Part shown: positions 10,701-25,500 of the stretch, in pieces
How positions within the stretch are numbered: position 1 is the stretch's first letter
How the letters are laid out: every line of letters begins with the position of its first letter
NCBI GenBank assembly: GCA_016806645.1
Contig: JACSYO010001502.1
Span: forward strand, 282,001 to 346,000
DNA: 64,000 nucleotides
Source: Ophiodon elongatus
Lineage: Eukaryota; Chordata; Actinopteri; Perciformes; Hexagrammidae
Direction of reading: 5' to 3'
Translations under genes and position numbers: made by a program
The notes under the pieces: generated by a model
Databases searched by the model: none
Told to the model about the DNA's origin: nothing
The model's input: the letters and a program-made list of their open reading frames with translations, nothing else

Positions 10701-13700
10701 CCTTCTGAGTGAGTGCATTGATCCATGTGTCATCTACAAACAGAAAGAGTGTTAGATGCTTATACCCTATTTTCTCTGCATTAGTATTGAAAACAAATCC
10801 CATTTACAGTATTGGTTTGTCTAACTCCATGAAAAGTGCAGAATGGAAAAGTGCACTGCGCCATGATCCTATGACCCATTTTTAGAATTACATTTAAAAA
10901 GTGACCACATAGCGCTGCTAAACACCTTGTGTTCAGGCTAGATTGTTTACAGGCCACAGCATCATGGCAGGATAAATTTCTCGACGCAAAAGAGCAGCTG
11001 CTCCACTCCGAGTTCTCTCCAGATGTCTGAGCTCCTAACCCTATTTCTAAGGCTGACCCCAGTCACCCTACAAAGGTAGTTATTTTTGGCCACTTGTATT
11101 ACAAATTTCATTATTTCGCTCACCACCCAAAACTCATGACCATAGGTGAGGGACAGAACATAGATGGACAAGAGCTTTGCCTTTCGGCCTTCCCGCAAAG
11201 CTCTTGATATACCTTTGACTCGGCTCCATCTTGTCCACAACAGTCCGGTACAGTGCCTGCTTCATTGTTGATGCCGCACTGAATCGCCTCAAAACCCAGA
11301 GGATACGTGAACTCCCTTGCTGGGGGCAGTGACTTACTCCCAACTCGGAGGGTACAATTCACAGTTTTTTGAGGAAACCATGGCCTCAGACTTGAAAGTA
11401 TTGACTCTCATCCCGACGTAGGTCGAGGTCCCCAAACTAGACACTCTCCTCCCCCCAGCTGCGCCATGAGATCTTGTCCATGAAAAAGACAAAGAGAATT
11501 GGTGACAAGGGACAACCCTGGAAAATGCCAACACCAACTGGAAATATGTTTGACTTTGTGCCGAGTATAGGACACAGCTCTCACTTCAAGGAACTAATGG
11601 CTCATAGAAACAACCACGGTAACCCGTATCACTGCAGTATGCCCCACAGTACTCCACATGGGATAGGTTGTAAGTCTTCTCCAAGTCCAAAAAACACATT
11701 TGGACTGGATTGGTAAACTCACAGGACTCCTCCAACAGACCTAGGAGGGTAAAGAGCTCCTTCCACTGGATCACTGTTCCACGGCCAGAATGCAATCTGC
11801 ATTGCTCCTACTGGATCTGAGGTTTGACAATTAGTCGGAGCCTCCTTTACGGCACCTTAGAATAAACTTTCCCGGGGACGCTGAGCAGTGCGATACCCCG
11901 ATAATTGGAGCACACTCTCTCCACCACCACCAATCCAGTTTGCCACTCCACAAGCACTGTCCCCAACCTCCACTTGAAACTGAAGATGTGGTCAGCCAAG
12001 ACAGCTTAACAATGTCCAGAGCCTTCAGCATCTCAGAGCAAATCTCATCCACCCCTGGCACCGTGCCACTGAAGAGCTTTTGACTACCTCAGCGACCACT
12101 GCCAGGTCTGCCATGGATGTGGATTTCCTCCCAAGTCTTCCCTGAGTCTCTGCCTCAAAACAATTCTCTGGGCAGATAATATGGCCGACATCATCACATT
12201 AAATATTCAACATTAGGAAAACATTGTCCATCAACTTGACTGTGTTTAAGCACCAAGCATCATGATGTAAACACATAGTCCACATCCCACCGGAGGCCTG
12301 CACTCTGTCCTGCTGTCCGCCTGTCAAGTGCAGCTTGATCCTGGATGAATGATGGAGTCAGGAAGATGTGGGCTCAACAGTCATCACCTCTTACTGCTTT
12401 TATCCATCTCATTTTTCTATGACCAGACATCAGACAGCCAGGAGCATGCTGGGTAGTGGAGTAGCCTTAGGTTCTAGCTGGGTTAGCTTAGCTTCCATCT
12501 CGGTTCTCATCCCTCTCCTCCTTGTTGCAGTTTGGTGATGTTTCTTAAGGTCTGGCTGGTTGGTCGGCCGTGGGCTGTAATCGTCTCAAAGTCCACTCTC
12601 AAAGTCCACTCTCAAAGTCCACTCTCAAAGTCCACTCTCAAGTCCACTCTCAAAGTCCACTCTCAAAGTCCACTCTCAAAGCTTCCTTTTCAGATGTTAA
12701 TGAATGTATTCTGTCATATGCCATTAGTAATAAACACGAAAAAAAAAAAAAAAAATAAACACAAAAATGTAGCAAAAGTTATGGGAGGTACTGGCCAAGC
12801 ATGTACATGCGCCGCTGTTGCCAGAGCAATCATTGCGGCCTCCTTCTTAGGTTGCTGCAACGACAAGCACAGATGACCTTCACACTACACCTACACTCGG
12901 ATTCCATATCCCCAGCCTCCCTCGGGATGCACAAAATATTCTAACGGAGGTGGGAGTTGAAAACCTCATGGACAGGAGCCCACAGGACAGCAGCTTCAAT
13001 GTAGATTTTTTAGCCTGAGCTTGGCCGAGCCCCATGTCAAGGCCCGGCCACCAGGTGTTGGTCAACGAGCTTCCCTCCCAGGTCTAGCTCCAGTAGGTAC
13101 GACTCAATCATAGCTAATATGAAAACGCCCTTAAACAATTGTAGGATTTTTAATATCAATAAAGTGAAAATACTGCAGAGATCTAAGTGTGCGAATATCT
13201 CTTCTAACACAAAGGTGCTGAAATGTCTACCTGAACGCTAGAGGAACTCACTTAATGGGGCTCTGGACATCAACGTTGCCTCAATCTCATTGGTCCACAA
13301 ATGTTAAAGCCTGAGGTAGAGACAAAATGAATTATTTTCCTGCTGATATGTTCATAACGTTTTGTTGGCTCTTTTAATTGAAAATGCATATAAGAGATAA
13401 GACTGATGATTTCCACCCTCAGTTTTCAACCACATTTATATAAGCCTTTTTTAAATCAATTTTCCAGACACATTGTTGCTGCTTCACTCCAGATGTCTGG
13501 AAGGTTGATGGTGGTCATGGGCATGATTATAACTGAGCAATTATAGTTGAGCTTTAGTACTCTGTTGCACAATAACCAAGCTAACAGATGGATCAGTCAT
13601 TTCCTTATGCAGTGTAAAATCATCTCAGGTGTATTAATAATATGTGTTGTCCAAAGAGCTCAGCTGCTTTAAACACTATCAATATGTTTAGTCTTTTGCT

Positions 13701-16471
13701 GATGTGGACCATCACTGATTGCTTGGACCAGTGCTCTTCATGCAGAGCTGCTGACAATCTGCAATCACAGATTGAAGGTCTTTTCTCAGGTAGTGAGGAG
13801 AGATACGCGTGTTTTCTTTCATCGTAGGATGTGCCTTTGCACCAAGCTTCAAAGAGAAAATTAATAAGTGAGCAGTACAATACACATATTTGTCTTTTGA
13901 TGACAATAAAAGTTGTGTTTATATAGCTCATCACACACAATTATAAAACCTTCCAAACAATTACATGTCTGTTTGAACACAGTGGCTTAGATTAGTGGAT
14001 GCTGCCACTGTTTGACAGCTGCTAATAGGTCTGTTTTTATTTATGTCTTAAGCTTATAGACATTCTGTAGGATTGTCAATGAGGTTACACTATTTTTCTT
14101 GCTGAAGGAGGCGGTAAATAAATGGCCTGTTATGGCAAATCAATATATTATTAAAAGCTACTAATAAATGCTGAATTTATAAGATCATTATTCACTGTTT
14201 GTCCATGTAATAGACTTTGCCGATACATATTGTGGCTGCATTTTCAGCTTTTGCATCAGGATGGATGCATGTTATTATGAGTGTGATTAAAGGTCAGCTA
14301 CAAAAATGTAAATCATAAAATCTAAATAGCAGCAGCTATTTTTGCATTTCACACAAACTGCACCATCTATTTTCAAAGCCCTGTTTAAGTAAGTGGAAAA
14401 CAAAATGGTTCATTGGAAATTATCCTGTGTTGCTGGTCAAAACCCATGTATATTTCCCCTTTTACATTCAAAACACGTCAAAGATAAAGAATTTCCTTGG
14501 CAAATGTTTTATTTTTTCATGAAAATTCCATATTTCAATGGCAAGAATTAAGGACTTTAACGGGAGCTAGCAGCTGCGCACTGAGGTAACCATAATTAGG
14601 ATTGGCACTTTCAAGCATGCTTTTAGTGACCAGGGAGTCCAGACAAGGCTTTCTCAGTTTGGGGTTTGAGGCTATGCTACACCAAAGAAAAAGGTCATTC
14701 ACAATCCAGGTCTCAAGGGGAGCTTTTTAAAGGCCCTTTCTCCTTCCAAATCAATCACAATTTTGCAGGCAAGTCTTCAAACACTGTTAGAAAGAGCAAT
14801 GACCTATTGCCATCTGTAGCCTCAGTATTGAAGTGAGGTCATTTGCAAACTATTGTAGTATCCAAATGGTATCGTCACGATTTGTGTTTGTGGTTCATTG
14901 ATTAACAACTTCTAAAATGGCAGAGCTTTTAAAAATACCTTCAGTTAGTCTTGTTTTCAAGTTTGCAGTATACACATGATTTTTCCTACAACAAAACATT
15001 CAACGTTCATTTCTGATTTGCTTAAGGGTAAAGAAACTGACTAATCCTGACTGTTCAGAACTGGCCTTGTTTCTATCTGCACTTATGAATGTGAATGTGG
15101 TAAGAACAAACATTGATGAATCCTATCACTTACGGCCCAGATGTTTAAAAAAATTCATTTGAAAGGCTTGGGTGACATCGATGTGCAGGGGCATTTTCAG
15201 CAGGGATAAGAACACTGAATCTCACACGAGTCCACCGGCCTATATGCAGGTGGTGACAGTCCAGTGACAATCCAACGTTTTTCTGGCCTTAATCCTAATG
15301 CTCTTCATGCTGCGCTTTATGTAACTGAAATGTAAAACATTGTATGTAGAGCTTGGGCCCGGCTGAACTAGTATACTGTATATCCATATTGCCAGCCATG
15401 GCATGCTAGAGCCGTCATCTTTCTGGAGCAGCGCAGTGGATTAAAAGAGTTGGACGGTTTTTCGAATGATCCCCTCAACTCTGACACAATCCCCTCCCTA
15501 TGGCTCTGGCACACACAGCCAGCTGAACATGATTGTACTTAAAAGAGAAATGTATCTTGAAATTAGATTTTGACAGTTGCATTTGTCAGGGTTTATTGCC
15601 TCGTCCTATATAGCGGCAAATGTAAAATGGCATTGTCAAAGTACACCTACTGAAGGAGTTTTCAATAAAGAGGCAGATAAGGCAGTGTAACACTGATTTA
15701 AAATATTTGGGGAAATTATTTTTGTCATTCCTTACTTTATAAAGGTTGATACTTAAGATTACCATTTGGTATCTTTTCAATTAGGCTATTCGGTAGTCAT
15801 TATTATTTATATAATATCATATATCTGATCATCTTAAACCATTTGTCTGAAATGATTTTTGCTGAAACGATAAGCCGATTAATTGATTAGTCAATTGACA
15901 GAAATCACATCTATTGTAAACTGATTATCATTGGATTTTAAAACATTGGTAAAACAAGTAATCTAGTGATGTTACCTTGGGCTTTGGAAAACTGTGACAT
16001 TGATACATTTTCAAACTAATTACTAATGTAACACAAAGAAGAGTATCAGGTTTCCATGTTAAACCTGGGTTCTGAAAAGCACCTCATGCTACTTTCAGGT
16101 GCAAGTTGCTACTTAAAATAATTGCTATAGAGACTAACATGACAAGAAAATGCCTTTTGCATAGCTGATGATTGTGTTTTAGCAAATGAAACACATTTTT
16201 AGTCTTATATATATATAATATAAAAAGTGCAGTTTTTACATGAGAGGAGTGGATGAAGTTGATGTTAATCCACTGCAACCTCCCAGTCTTTCTTCTCTTA
16301 CACTGCGATATAATAAGGGACCATGAACCAGCTTCTCTAGAAACAGTGACACCTCGGAGGTTAGCTTTGTCTCATGCTGTGATTTTTTAAATAATATAAT
16401 TAACAGTCAAAGCAGTGTTGGATTATTACAGACTGACCACCAAAATTTTACTATAAAAATAATCTATATAA

Positions 16472-16523
<52 letters not shown>

Positions 16524-19500
16524 CATGGGATTAATGAAACCTCCATGTCTTCTATTAGAGGACCAAAATGTGTCACAAACATCCACATAACAGAAAAGCA
16601 AGTCCAGAAACTAATCAGTTAAAAAGAAACATGTGGAGAAGAAAACATAATGTATTTAGAGAGTAAAGTATTAGGGTTTTAATGGAGGACAGTCTTTCAT
16701 ACCAACAGTGTTTTGGCAGCCTGAACAGAACAGAACAACTTCTTCACAGTAAATTACATTATGTTTTGCGGCTTCACTATATCATACTATAAATCACAAG
16801 CTGATGGGTACACGTTTAAGTATGATTTCATCGAAGGTGATTGTTGTCTGGAGCAATAAATTTAAAAAGATTGGAAATATGACCGTGTGAGGTGAATGTA
16901 CGCAGCCGTTCATCTGTTGAATTACTGTTGCAAAGTAAAGGAGACGGGAGAAAAAGATGGCATGGTATGTTATTAAATGTCTGCCAAGATAATGTATGAG
17001 TGGACATGTTAAGTCCCTACATAGATTAGCTGTGAAGCTGGTCGATAATGAACAGAAGGTGAGGCATGTCTACCTCGCCAACTCTTCCCACACGACATTG
17101 TGTCAGCTGGGGAAATTTAGGCCATGTAAATAGAGTCAGTAAAGGTCAAGCTTTTCCCTGAATGAGATTAAAATCCAGTCAACTCAACCAGGTTCCTTAG
17201 TAGCATTATGTGGTCAAAGTAACATAGGAAATTGGGCCACATTATGCAACTGTCAGAATGAAGTTGTTGTACCTTCAAACGCTATAAAGGAGGTGAATAA
17301 CTAAGCCGAGACGAGTCATTCGATCCAGAGTTTCTCTGACATCACTTCAGTGTGATCTGGATGTTACTCTCACACCACCACTGTTTCTTCTCTTCCTCCA
17401 GGCGGCATCTTTGAAACGCTTGAGAATGAGCCTATTAGTGTTGAAGAACTGGCCTTTAAATTTGCTGTAACCAACATAAACAGGAACCGGACCTTAATGC
17501 CAAACACCACATTGACCTATGACATCCAGAGAATAAACCTATATGACAGTTTTGAGGCCTCAAGAAGAGGTAAGAATGATCTCATTTAATTCTGAAAGCT
17601 CTTTGTGTTGAAGAATTAATTAAAGAGATGGTTTTTATGACACAAGTGTCTCTCCTGTTGGTCATTTGTTATTTTCTCTCTCCACTTTCTGTTTCATTAC
17701 TTCAGCCTGCGACCAGCTGGCTCTGGGCGTTGGGGCCGTATTTGGCCCCTCTCACAGCTCATCCGTCAGTGCGGTGCAGTCTATTTGTAACGCTCTGGAA
17801 GTCCCTCACATCCAGACACGCTGGAAACACCCCTCAGTGGACAACAAAGACAGCTTCTACATCAACCTCTATCCGGAATACACCTCCATCAGCCGAGCTG
17901 TGCTGGACATAGTGCAGTACTACAAGTGGAAGACGGTCACTGTTGTCTATGAGGATGCAACTGGTGAGTGAAAATAGGAGAGCATTAAAACACTTCAGCA
18001 GCCAAATATGTCCAAATACGTGACCATGTGAGTGTATTTACAGAAATTTGGGAATTGGATGTTATTTTTGTGCATGTGTGAATACTGTACATGTTTGTGT
18101 CGTGCTGATTGTGTGACATGGTATCGTATAGTAGTGTGGAATCTGAACGCTAAAGGGTCTGTTGGTGGTAACCTAATGTAACAACAGCTTTTCAGAAGGA
18201 ACAATGATGAGGGAAAAATAAAAATACATTATAATATGTAATATATTGTTAATCCAAGGCTACGGGAAACATAGTCGAGCCTGGAAAGAGGGCACGACTT
18301 TGTCTCTCTTCAAATATAAAATGTTTTTGACATCTAGAATTGATTCTCTTTATTCAATATGCTCCTCCAAAGGCTTTTAATAGACATGGTTTCTGTGCAA
18401 AGATTATCAAAAATCATGAAATAAAAGGGATGCTCTAAAAATGTTCTCATCTTTCATTTGGCATTTTGGCGGTCTCCATGGACCTTTTGGTATTTCCACT
18501 GTAAAGCTAATAGGTGATTTAAACTGTGTTTCGGACTTCAAAAATACTTTGGAGTAATTGATGAATGGCTTCATCACAAAAATTGCAGACAGATTAAAAA
18601 AAAAAGAAAGAAAAACCAGCCTGTTTACACCATAAATTATAATGTTCATTGTATAACGTTGTCATTGACCATGCTGCTGTGCCAGAGATTTACAGAGTAC
18701 AGCACAACACTATAGTTTAACAAACAAATTAGGCACAAAGCCAAATGGCTGCATAGAAACCTGGAACAACCATCATCCCACATCAAACTTATCACCATCA
18801 CTATCTACAGCCTCACAACACCTTTAGCAGCTCCACTCAGAATCTAAGCACACAACAACAGACTGTCACACCAACCTGAACACCACCTGAACACCAACCT
18901 GAACATGCAGGATGCAGCAACATGACATGAGAATGTTAACTGCAGTTTATGAAAAGAATGTCACAGAGATAACGGTGAACGACAAATATGCTTTGAATCC
19001 TCTCAAACTTTGCAACAAGCTGAATTAGCATCCAGTCTCCAAACTGCAGCACAAATAACAATGTAATGGAGCATTATGTCTTACCTTTGTAAGAGCTTCT
19101 TCTTTAACTTTGTGTTTGCAAATGGTGTCTGCAAGCCAGACTCCACAGCAGCACGTGTTCAGATGCTCAAGGTGATCACTCCAGTCTCAACTCCGGTTAC
19201 AAGTTGTGATTACAATGTCATTATAATGTGATTATAGAGCAGTAACTAATATTCTCACCGTGTGCATGTTGGTTAGGACGTAATGCAACAGGTCACTTGG
19301 AGAGATAACAACGTGGCGCTATATTCTGCTGTTGAAAACATTCATGTTTCATTGCGCCGTCAAGTCCCGCGCCATTGCTACCTGCATGGAGCAGAGGCTG
19401 GACCACAAACAGGTGTCATACACGAGCTCTGCTGAGGCAATTTAGCTCGCTGCCTTCGTTGCTGATGATTAGTGTCATATGCTCGAGATGTTGAGCTCAA

Positions 19501-22500
19501 CAAAACACACTCCACACCGTAATGACCTTTCAAAAGTCTCTATAACGAGTGCCACATCCGTAGTAGTTCGAATGTACGCCAGCTTTTATTTTGAAACCCG
19601 GAAGTTCAGTTAACTATCATGCCCACAATATCGTCGCTTGACGAATTTAATATATTGCAATTCCTCACTGTGACCACTGGAGGGCAATTATTTTTATTAC
19701 AGAAATATAAGATAAGATAAAACTTTTCGATCTCCAGGAGATCAAGAAACCAGAGGTAGGAGCATTAAACCGATTACATAACATATATATATATTTAAAG
19801 AGCAAATAAATCAAGGGGTGTATAGGAAATACAATAAGTAACATTTAATAAATCAAAACGTTCAACAGTTCGGGCGTTTATGTTATACAATTTAATTGTT
19901 GAGATATATTGTTTGAATATGCTTTTACATTTTACATTTTTAAGATTTCAAACTTCTGTGATATTCTAAAGTTCCCTTCTGTTGCCAAGCTACCGTTCTT
20001 GATTAAGGACACGTGACTGCCGTTCGGTAAAGCTGGCGACTGTCATGCCTGTGTTAAGAAATAACGGTGTGTCGCCCTCCAGTGGCCACAATAAGTAATT
20101 GCAAGAACACATTTGTTAAGCTAGCATCAATAGCAACATCACCGTTTATGCTAGCACTTCCGTTGAATTATTTAAAAAATAAAGTCCCATAAATTGACTG
20201 AATCAGAAACGACAGACAATAATATGCTTTAATTATTTTCAACAGGTAAGAGGTTACAGCCACACATTATTCAAACGGGTCAATATTCAGGTGACCAAAT
20301 GTAATGTGCGAGTAAGGTTCTTCCCTGAACGTCTGCCCTCTAGTGGTAGCCCGACGTCGATGTAGACTCATTCTAACACTTCCGGTGAACATTTTCAAAA
20401 TACAGTGAATTACAGGCTTCTGGCCTGGGAGAGTGCTCACTGGATGACGCGCTATATTTTTTTGTGTGACAATAATCAATAATATATTTTTTAAAATGTA
20501 GCCTTGATACTCGGTGGACACGATGACCGTTGACCTGAGTGTACTCGAGAGCGCTCACTGCCCTCTTGTGGTCACAGTGAAGAACTGCGATATCAAATTA
20601 GCGTCAATGTAGAAAAAAAGGCATGCTGCCACTTCCGGTTACGACTTTCAAAATACAGTGACCAGACCGAGGCAATAAAAAAAAAAAGAACTAACTGAAA
20701 TAATTGTTAATTGTTGCTCTCAAAGTTAGATACTTAAATCCTCTACCCCTTCCAGGTATTTGCTGCTAAGAAAAGGTGTTTATAAGATGAACAATTGAAA
20801 TAGCAACCCATGGGATGTATGCGGGTGAGATGGCTCGCAAATGTTCTACTAAGGCTTGACTAAATTCAGCAGGGTTTTTAAGGGGTTTTCTGTGCATATT
20901 CTCAGATAAATGGTTGTGAACTGTCATACTGATACATTGCAGTGCCTCTACATAAATGAAGATACAACAATGATAAACCTATTCCCATCCCATGAAGCTT
21001 TGAATGTGTGCCAATTGCTATAACCAATGGGTTATGTTGTGAGATGCTTACAAAATAATCTAACATTAGATTACAAGATTCAGAATTGTATCTAACCTTG
21101 CAAAATTGTCATGTTTTAAATGGACCAAGGGGAAACCCTTATCTTATCTTATCTCATCTGAGAAGCAGATGCTGAGTAAATAAAAAGGATGACAGGTTCA
21201 TTGTTGGTTGGATTTTATTTTTTTATGGTCTCATGCTCTGTTTGCTTAATCTCTCCAGAATAACCACCGTAACTGTGAAACTAAATGTATGTATTTATGT
21301 TGAGACTGTAACATGCAGTCACTGAAGCAGATACGTTTTTTGAAAATCAAATACCATGAAACCAAAACACTTAAATACAATCAAAAGCTGATCATGTATT
21401 AATTACATAGCCTTTCTTCCACTACATCATAAATAAGCTTTTTATTAGGAGTAAAAAGTCTCCAGAGGGTGGGTTTGTTGTAAATGGATTATTGAGCCTA
21501 ATTATTGCCTTCTTGGGTTTTAATTTAAGGACTGATTCGTTTGCAAGAGTTGATCAAAGCTCCATCCAGATACAGCATTAAAATCAAGATCCGCCAGCTG
21601 CCAACAGGAAGTAAAGATGCCCGTCCTCTGTTGAAAGAGATGAAGAAGGGGAAGGAGTTCTACGTCATCTTTGACTGCTCGTACCAAACATCAGCCGATG
21701 TTCTCAAGCAGGTGAATAACAAATATCTACCAGCATGTGGTCTACACTAGGCAGAGGTCATTGTCAGGATTTATTTTATAATTTGACACCCAAAGTGCAA
21801 TGTTGTGTCAGGAATCCAATTTGAATCTTTAAGTGGAGAGTAGTCTGTATGGTTTTTGTGTTTCTGCATTGCTTTCGTTTTAATATTCAAGTTATATGCA
21901 AGTTTAGTCTTCTTCTATCCCCTTCAGAAATCCTTCAGAGATCATTGCCAAATCCAAGCAGAGCCTTTTTTTGAGCCAGACATACACTTTAAGAAACAAA
22001 AGATTGATTGGAAACACTACATGGATACTTGGATACTTGTTAATGCAAACCATGCTAACAATACTAAATGAGGCAATTTATAAAATGCGTGGTTTGTAAT
22101 TAGAGTCTCTTGGTAACAGATGTGGTTGGATCATGCTAGGGGAAGAAAAAATGATTTATACTGGCTGCCTGGGGAGAAATGTGAATGTAAAGTCTCTTAT
22201 TCTGTTTAGATCCTGTCCATGGGGATGATGACTGAATATTACCACTTCTTCTTCACTACACTGGTAAGAATACTGTTATTGAGCCACATTTCTAAAATTT
22301 CTGCATCTCAAGAACATAAAGATTGTTATTTTTGTATGTATATATATGTGCACAGGAACTTTGACTTATGAGTTTCTCCCTAAAACAGGACCGACATACC
22401 TAATGGTTATGCATATAATAACACTGAACCATTGAATAGAGTGTCCCTCTATCCTACGCGTGCTGAGACGTGCATATTCACCTAGTGATTCTGTTATGCA

Positions 22501-25500
22501 AAGATTATGCAGATGAACTCAAACATCTGTGTTTTCTTTTTTTTATAATAACATTGCTGGATGTTTTCAGTGCCCTTGGCGTAATTCCATGGCAAATTGT
22601 CCCTTTACTCTCGCTGAATAACGCACATCCACTTTTGGGTATGTTTTAAGGATCACATTAATTCTACACTGATGATGTTGTACTTCTACAGGACCTGTTC
22701 TCCCTCGACCTGGAGCCGTACCGCTACAGTGGGGTCAACATGACTGGGTTCAGACTGCTCAACATAGACAGTCCACAGGTGGCCTCGGTGGTAGAGAGGT
22801 GGGCCATGGAGCGACTGCAGGCTCCCTCCAAAGCAGAGACTGGAATGATGGAGGGGATGATGACAGTAAGTGACTTTACTTTCCTCTTTTCATTCCACAT
22901 GCCAAAGGTCCACCAGGTGCAGGGGCTGTGTTTCTCAGTGTGGACTTCCATCTAAACGATGTCCTCTCTGATGGTATTGGGATTGTTCACATAGCCTACT
23001 GTCAGCAACATGCTCAAAAGGTTAACGAAGACCAGTTAATTATATGGAAAGCTAAACATTAAATGGAAAATATATGGACAGTCTGAGCTTGTCAGCTGAG
23101 TAAGGTTGGAAACAATCTGTTTGTGATCAGCCCAGTTGATTTCCGTACCAAAAACTATGCTCTAATATCAAGTAAGGTAGTTCTCAACATCCAGACATAA
23201 TCACTGGGAGTTTAATGTAATGTGTAAACACGTTGCCTATTTTGGGAAACTGCACAAGACCTTTACAAAGGCTTAATCTGAGCCCTTCATCACCCATACA
23301 TACAATACAGCAGTCCACCATGTTGCTCTCTGATTGTGTGTACAATCAGAAAGGTATTTTGAATAAAATTTCGCCCCACATTGTGCTCACTGTCGCTGGT
23401 TGTGAGTCCTGTTTGATTGCTTTCTGTGCAGTTTGCAAAACTGGCGCTGCTTTGAGAAACCATAGGGTGCTGTGCATGTACATCAACTCTCCTTATGTGA
23501 TAAGTGCGTGACGGAATCCCTGCTGATGGATGCTGACGGCCATGTTTCTCTTTCAGACAGAAGCAGCTCTGATGTACGATGCCGTCTACATGGTGGCTGC
23601 TGCCTCGCAACGGGCCTCCCAAATCACTGTCAGCTCCCTTCAGTGCCACCGACATAAACCCTGGCGCTTTGGTTCACGCTTCATGAGCATGCTCAAAGAC
23701 GTGAGTTTGGTTTATGAATGTGTGACACCTGCCTTTCTTCTTCCATCCATCCATCCATTTCACAGCCTGCTACCTTTATTTCATTACCCTGGCTGCAGGA
23801 GCAGACACAATAGAGTTCGGAGATCTGATGTCATGAACAAGGAAAGTGTGTGTGAAGATTAAGATGAAGAATTTAAGATGAAGATTTTAATCATTTTTTT
23901 CAGGAAATAGGGATTGATGTCATGTTCTACGTGTTGGGGTTTTTCTGAAGGCTACTGATGAGAGCTGTCCATTGAGAGCTGTAACTTTTTATAAAGGGTA
24001 CTCAATGAAAACAGGCTTAGATAATAAGATAATGATGAATAAGATTCCCTAAACGTAATACTCATTCTAAAATATATTTGCTCTAGATTCTAATAGTTTG
24101 AAGTTTGAAGGATGCCATAGTAAATGTATCCTGTAGTGTAAATCTTAGGTAATTTAAACTCAAATTGAAAAAAATATTAATTTGAATTTTATAGTCTCCC
24201 TTGTTATGTTATACTTTCTAATTGAATGTTTCTTTGACAAATGAGCTTTTCAATTGCAAGTGCGGACAGAATAATGAAGGGCACAGGAAATGCCAAAGAG
24301 TCCAGAGAGCAGGGTTTGAGTAAAAAAACTTTTCCGCTGTAAAGCCTGAGCAGATATTGGCCGTCATTAGACTTGAGATCCATGTTTTTACATAAACAGA
24401 ATGTGAGGCAGGCGTGTGGCAGGTGGAGCTCGGGGAACTGGGGGAAGTTGGGAAGAGCTGAGGGCAACTGCTGGAGGGTGTCAGACTTGCAGGGTCTGAA
24501 ATGTTACGGGCAGGCCAACAGGGGAAATATTGGAACAGATGTTATTAACTGGTAGGAACCACAACAATTTGATTTCATTCATGTTTTACTGTACCAATAA
24601 CCTTGAAACTTTCTATCTAGTCTATCACAGTGAACATCTTGTCTATGCTTATTTTATTAGGTATCATTGTGTGGTAATACTGTTGAGAGTTAGCATACCA
24701 GCCAAGTCTCATTTTTTAGTCATGAGACTCACATGCTTAACGTATCCACAGACCTCTCACCATCAAAGAAAATAAAAGTTGTGCTTTGCAATTTCATTTA
24801 ATGATCAAATGCATACTTTGTTTTCTGTGTTGATGAGAGTTGTATTTATAGGGATCATAGTGAACATAAAACCCAGCAAACGAACTTTGTGCCAAAGTTT
24901 GACTTGGTGTAAACTTTTTTTTTATTTGTGTATTTATTACAAAATGAGTTATATGGATTTTCCATGATCCTTCTTCTTATTTCTGTGACAGTGTGTTTGA
25001 CAGGTAAGATTGATTTATGTCTGCACTATATTACCACATAATAATAATGTAATATGGACAACAATCAAAACAGACAGGATGTTCACTGTGGTGGATCACT
25101 TACAGAAAGTCATTTTCAGGTCTCTGCAAGGTGAACTGGATACGGTACAGATACTAGTGGCTGCCTGGATGGTGGAAAATACATTCAAAATCTGTGGTTA
25201 GCTTCGGAAAATAATCAGCAGTAGCATAGTTTACAGAATTTAAGTTAAATGGGTCAAAACATACAAACTACCGATATGGTCCTTTCAGAGTGTATTTTAT
25301 AACTGTTATCTGAGGTGCCCTTCAGCAAGTCATTGAATTGAGGGGTGCTGCTCTGTGACTCACTCTGCGTTCTGCTCACGTCGGACAGGGAATTTCCCCT
25401 GCAGGAATCAAGACTGTATCACATATTTAATACCAATAGTTAAGTTTGGCAGATAAAGTTTCATGAAGAACTCACAGCTCAAGATAATAAGGTTCAGCTT

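Larger units (their letters stand above)
13111..17401. other. grik1 intron 1, right part
   Basis: AT-rich intronic sequence without a gene. It contains a fragment of a hAT-type fish repeat near 15845-15915 (words such as AACGATAAGCCGATTAATTGATTAG), an (AT)n microsatellite at about 16474-16518, and the exon 2 acceptor at its right end. Confidence 0.5.

Noticed and set aside
12532..12876. 114-codon Lys/Ser/Leu-rich ORF
   Set aside because: Produced by the 13-base minisatellite and a nearby A run.
19674..20571. tRNA-derived SINE as the source of the intron 3 repeat cluster
   Set aside because: No A-box/B-box pair or poly(A) tail could be seen; the inverted layout fits a DNA element better.
23290..23655. 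121-codon minus-strand ORF
   Set aside because: Antisense to grik1 exon 7 and its upstream intron.
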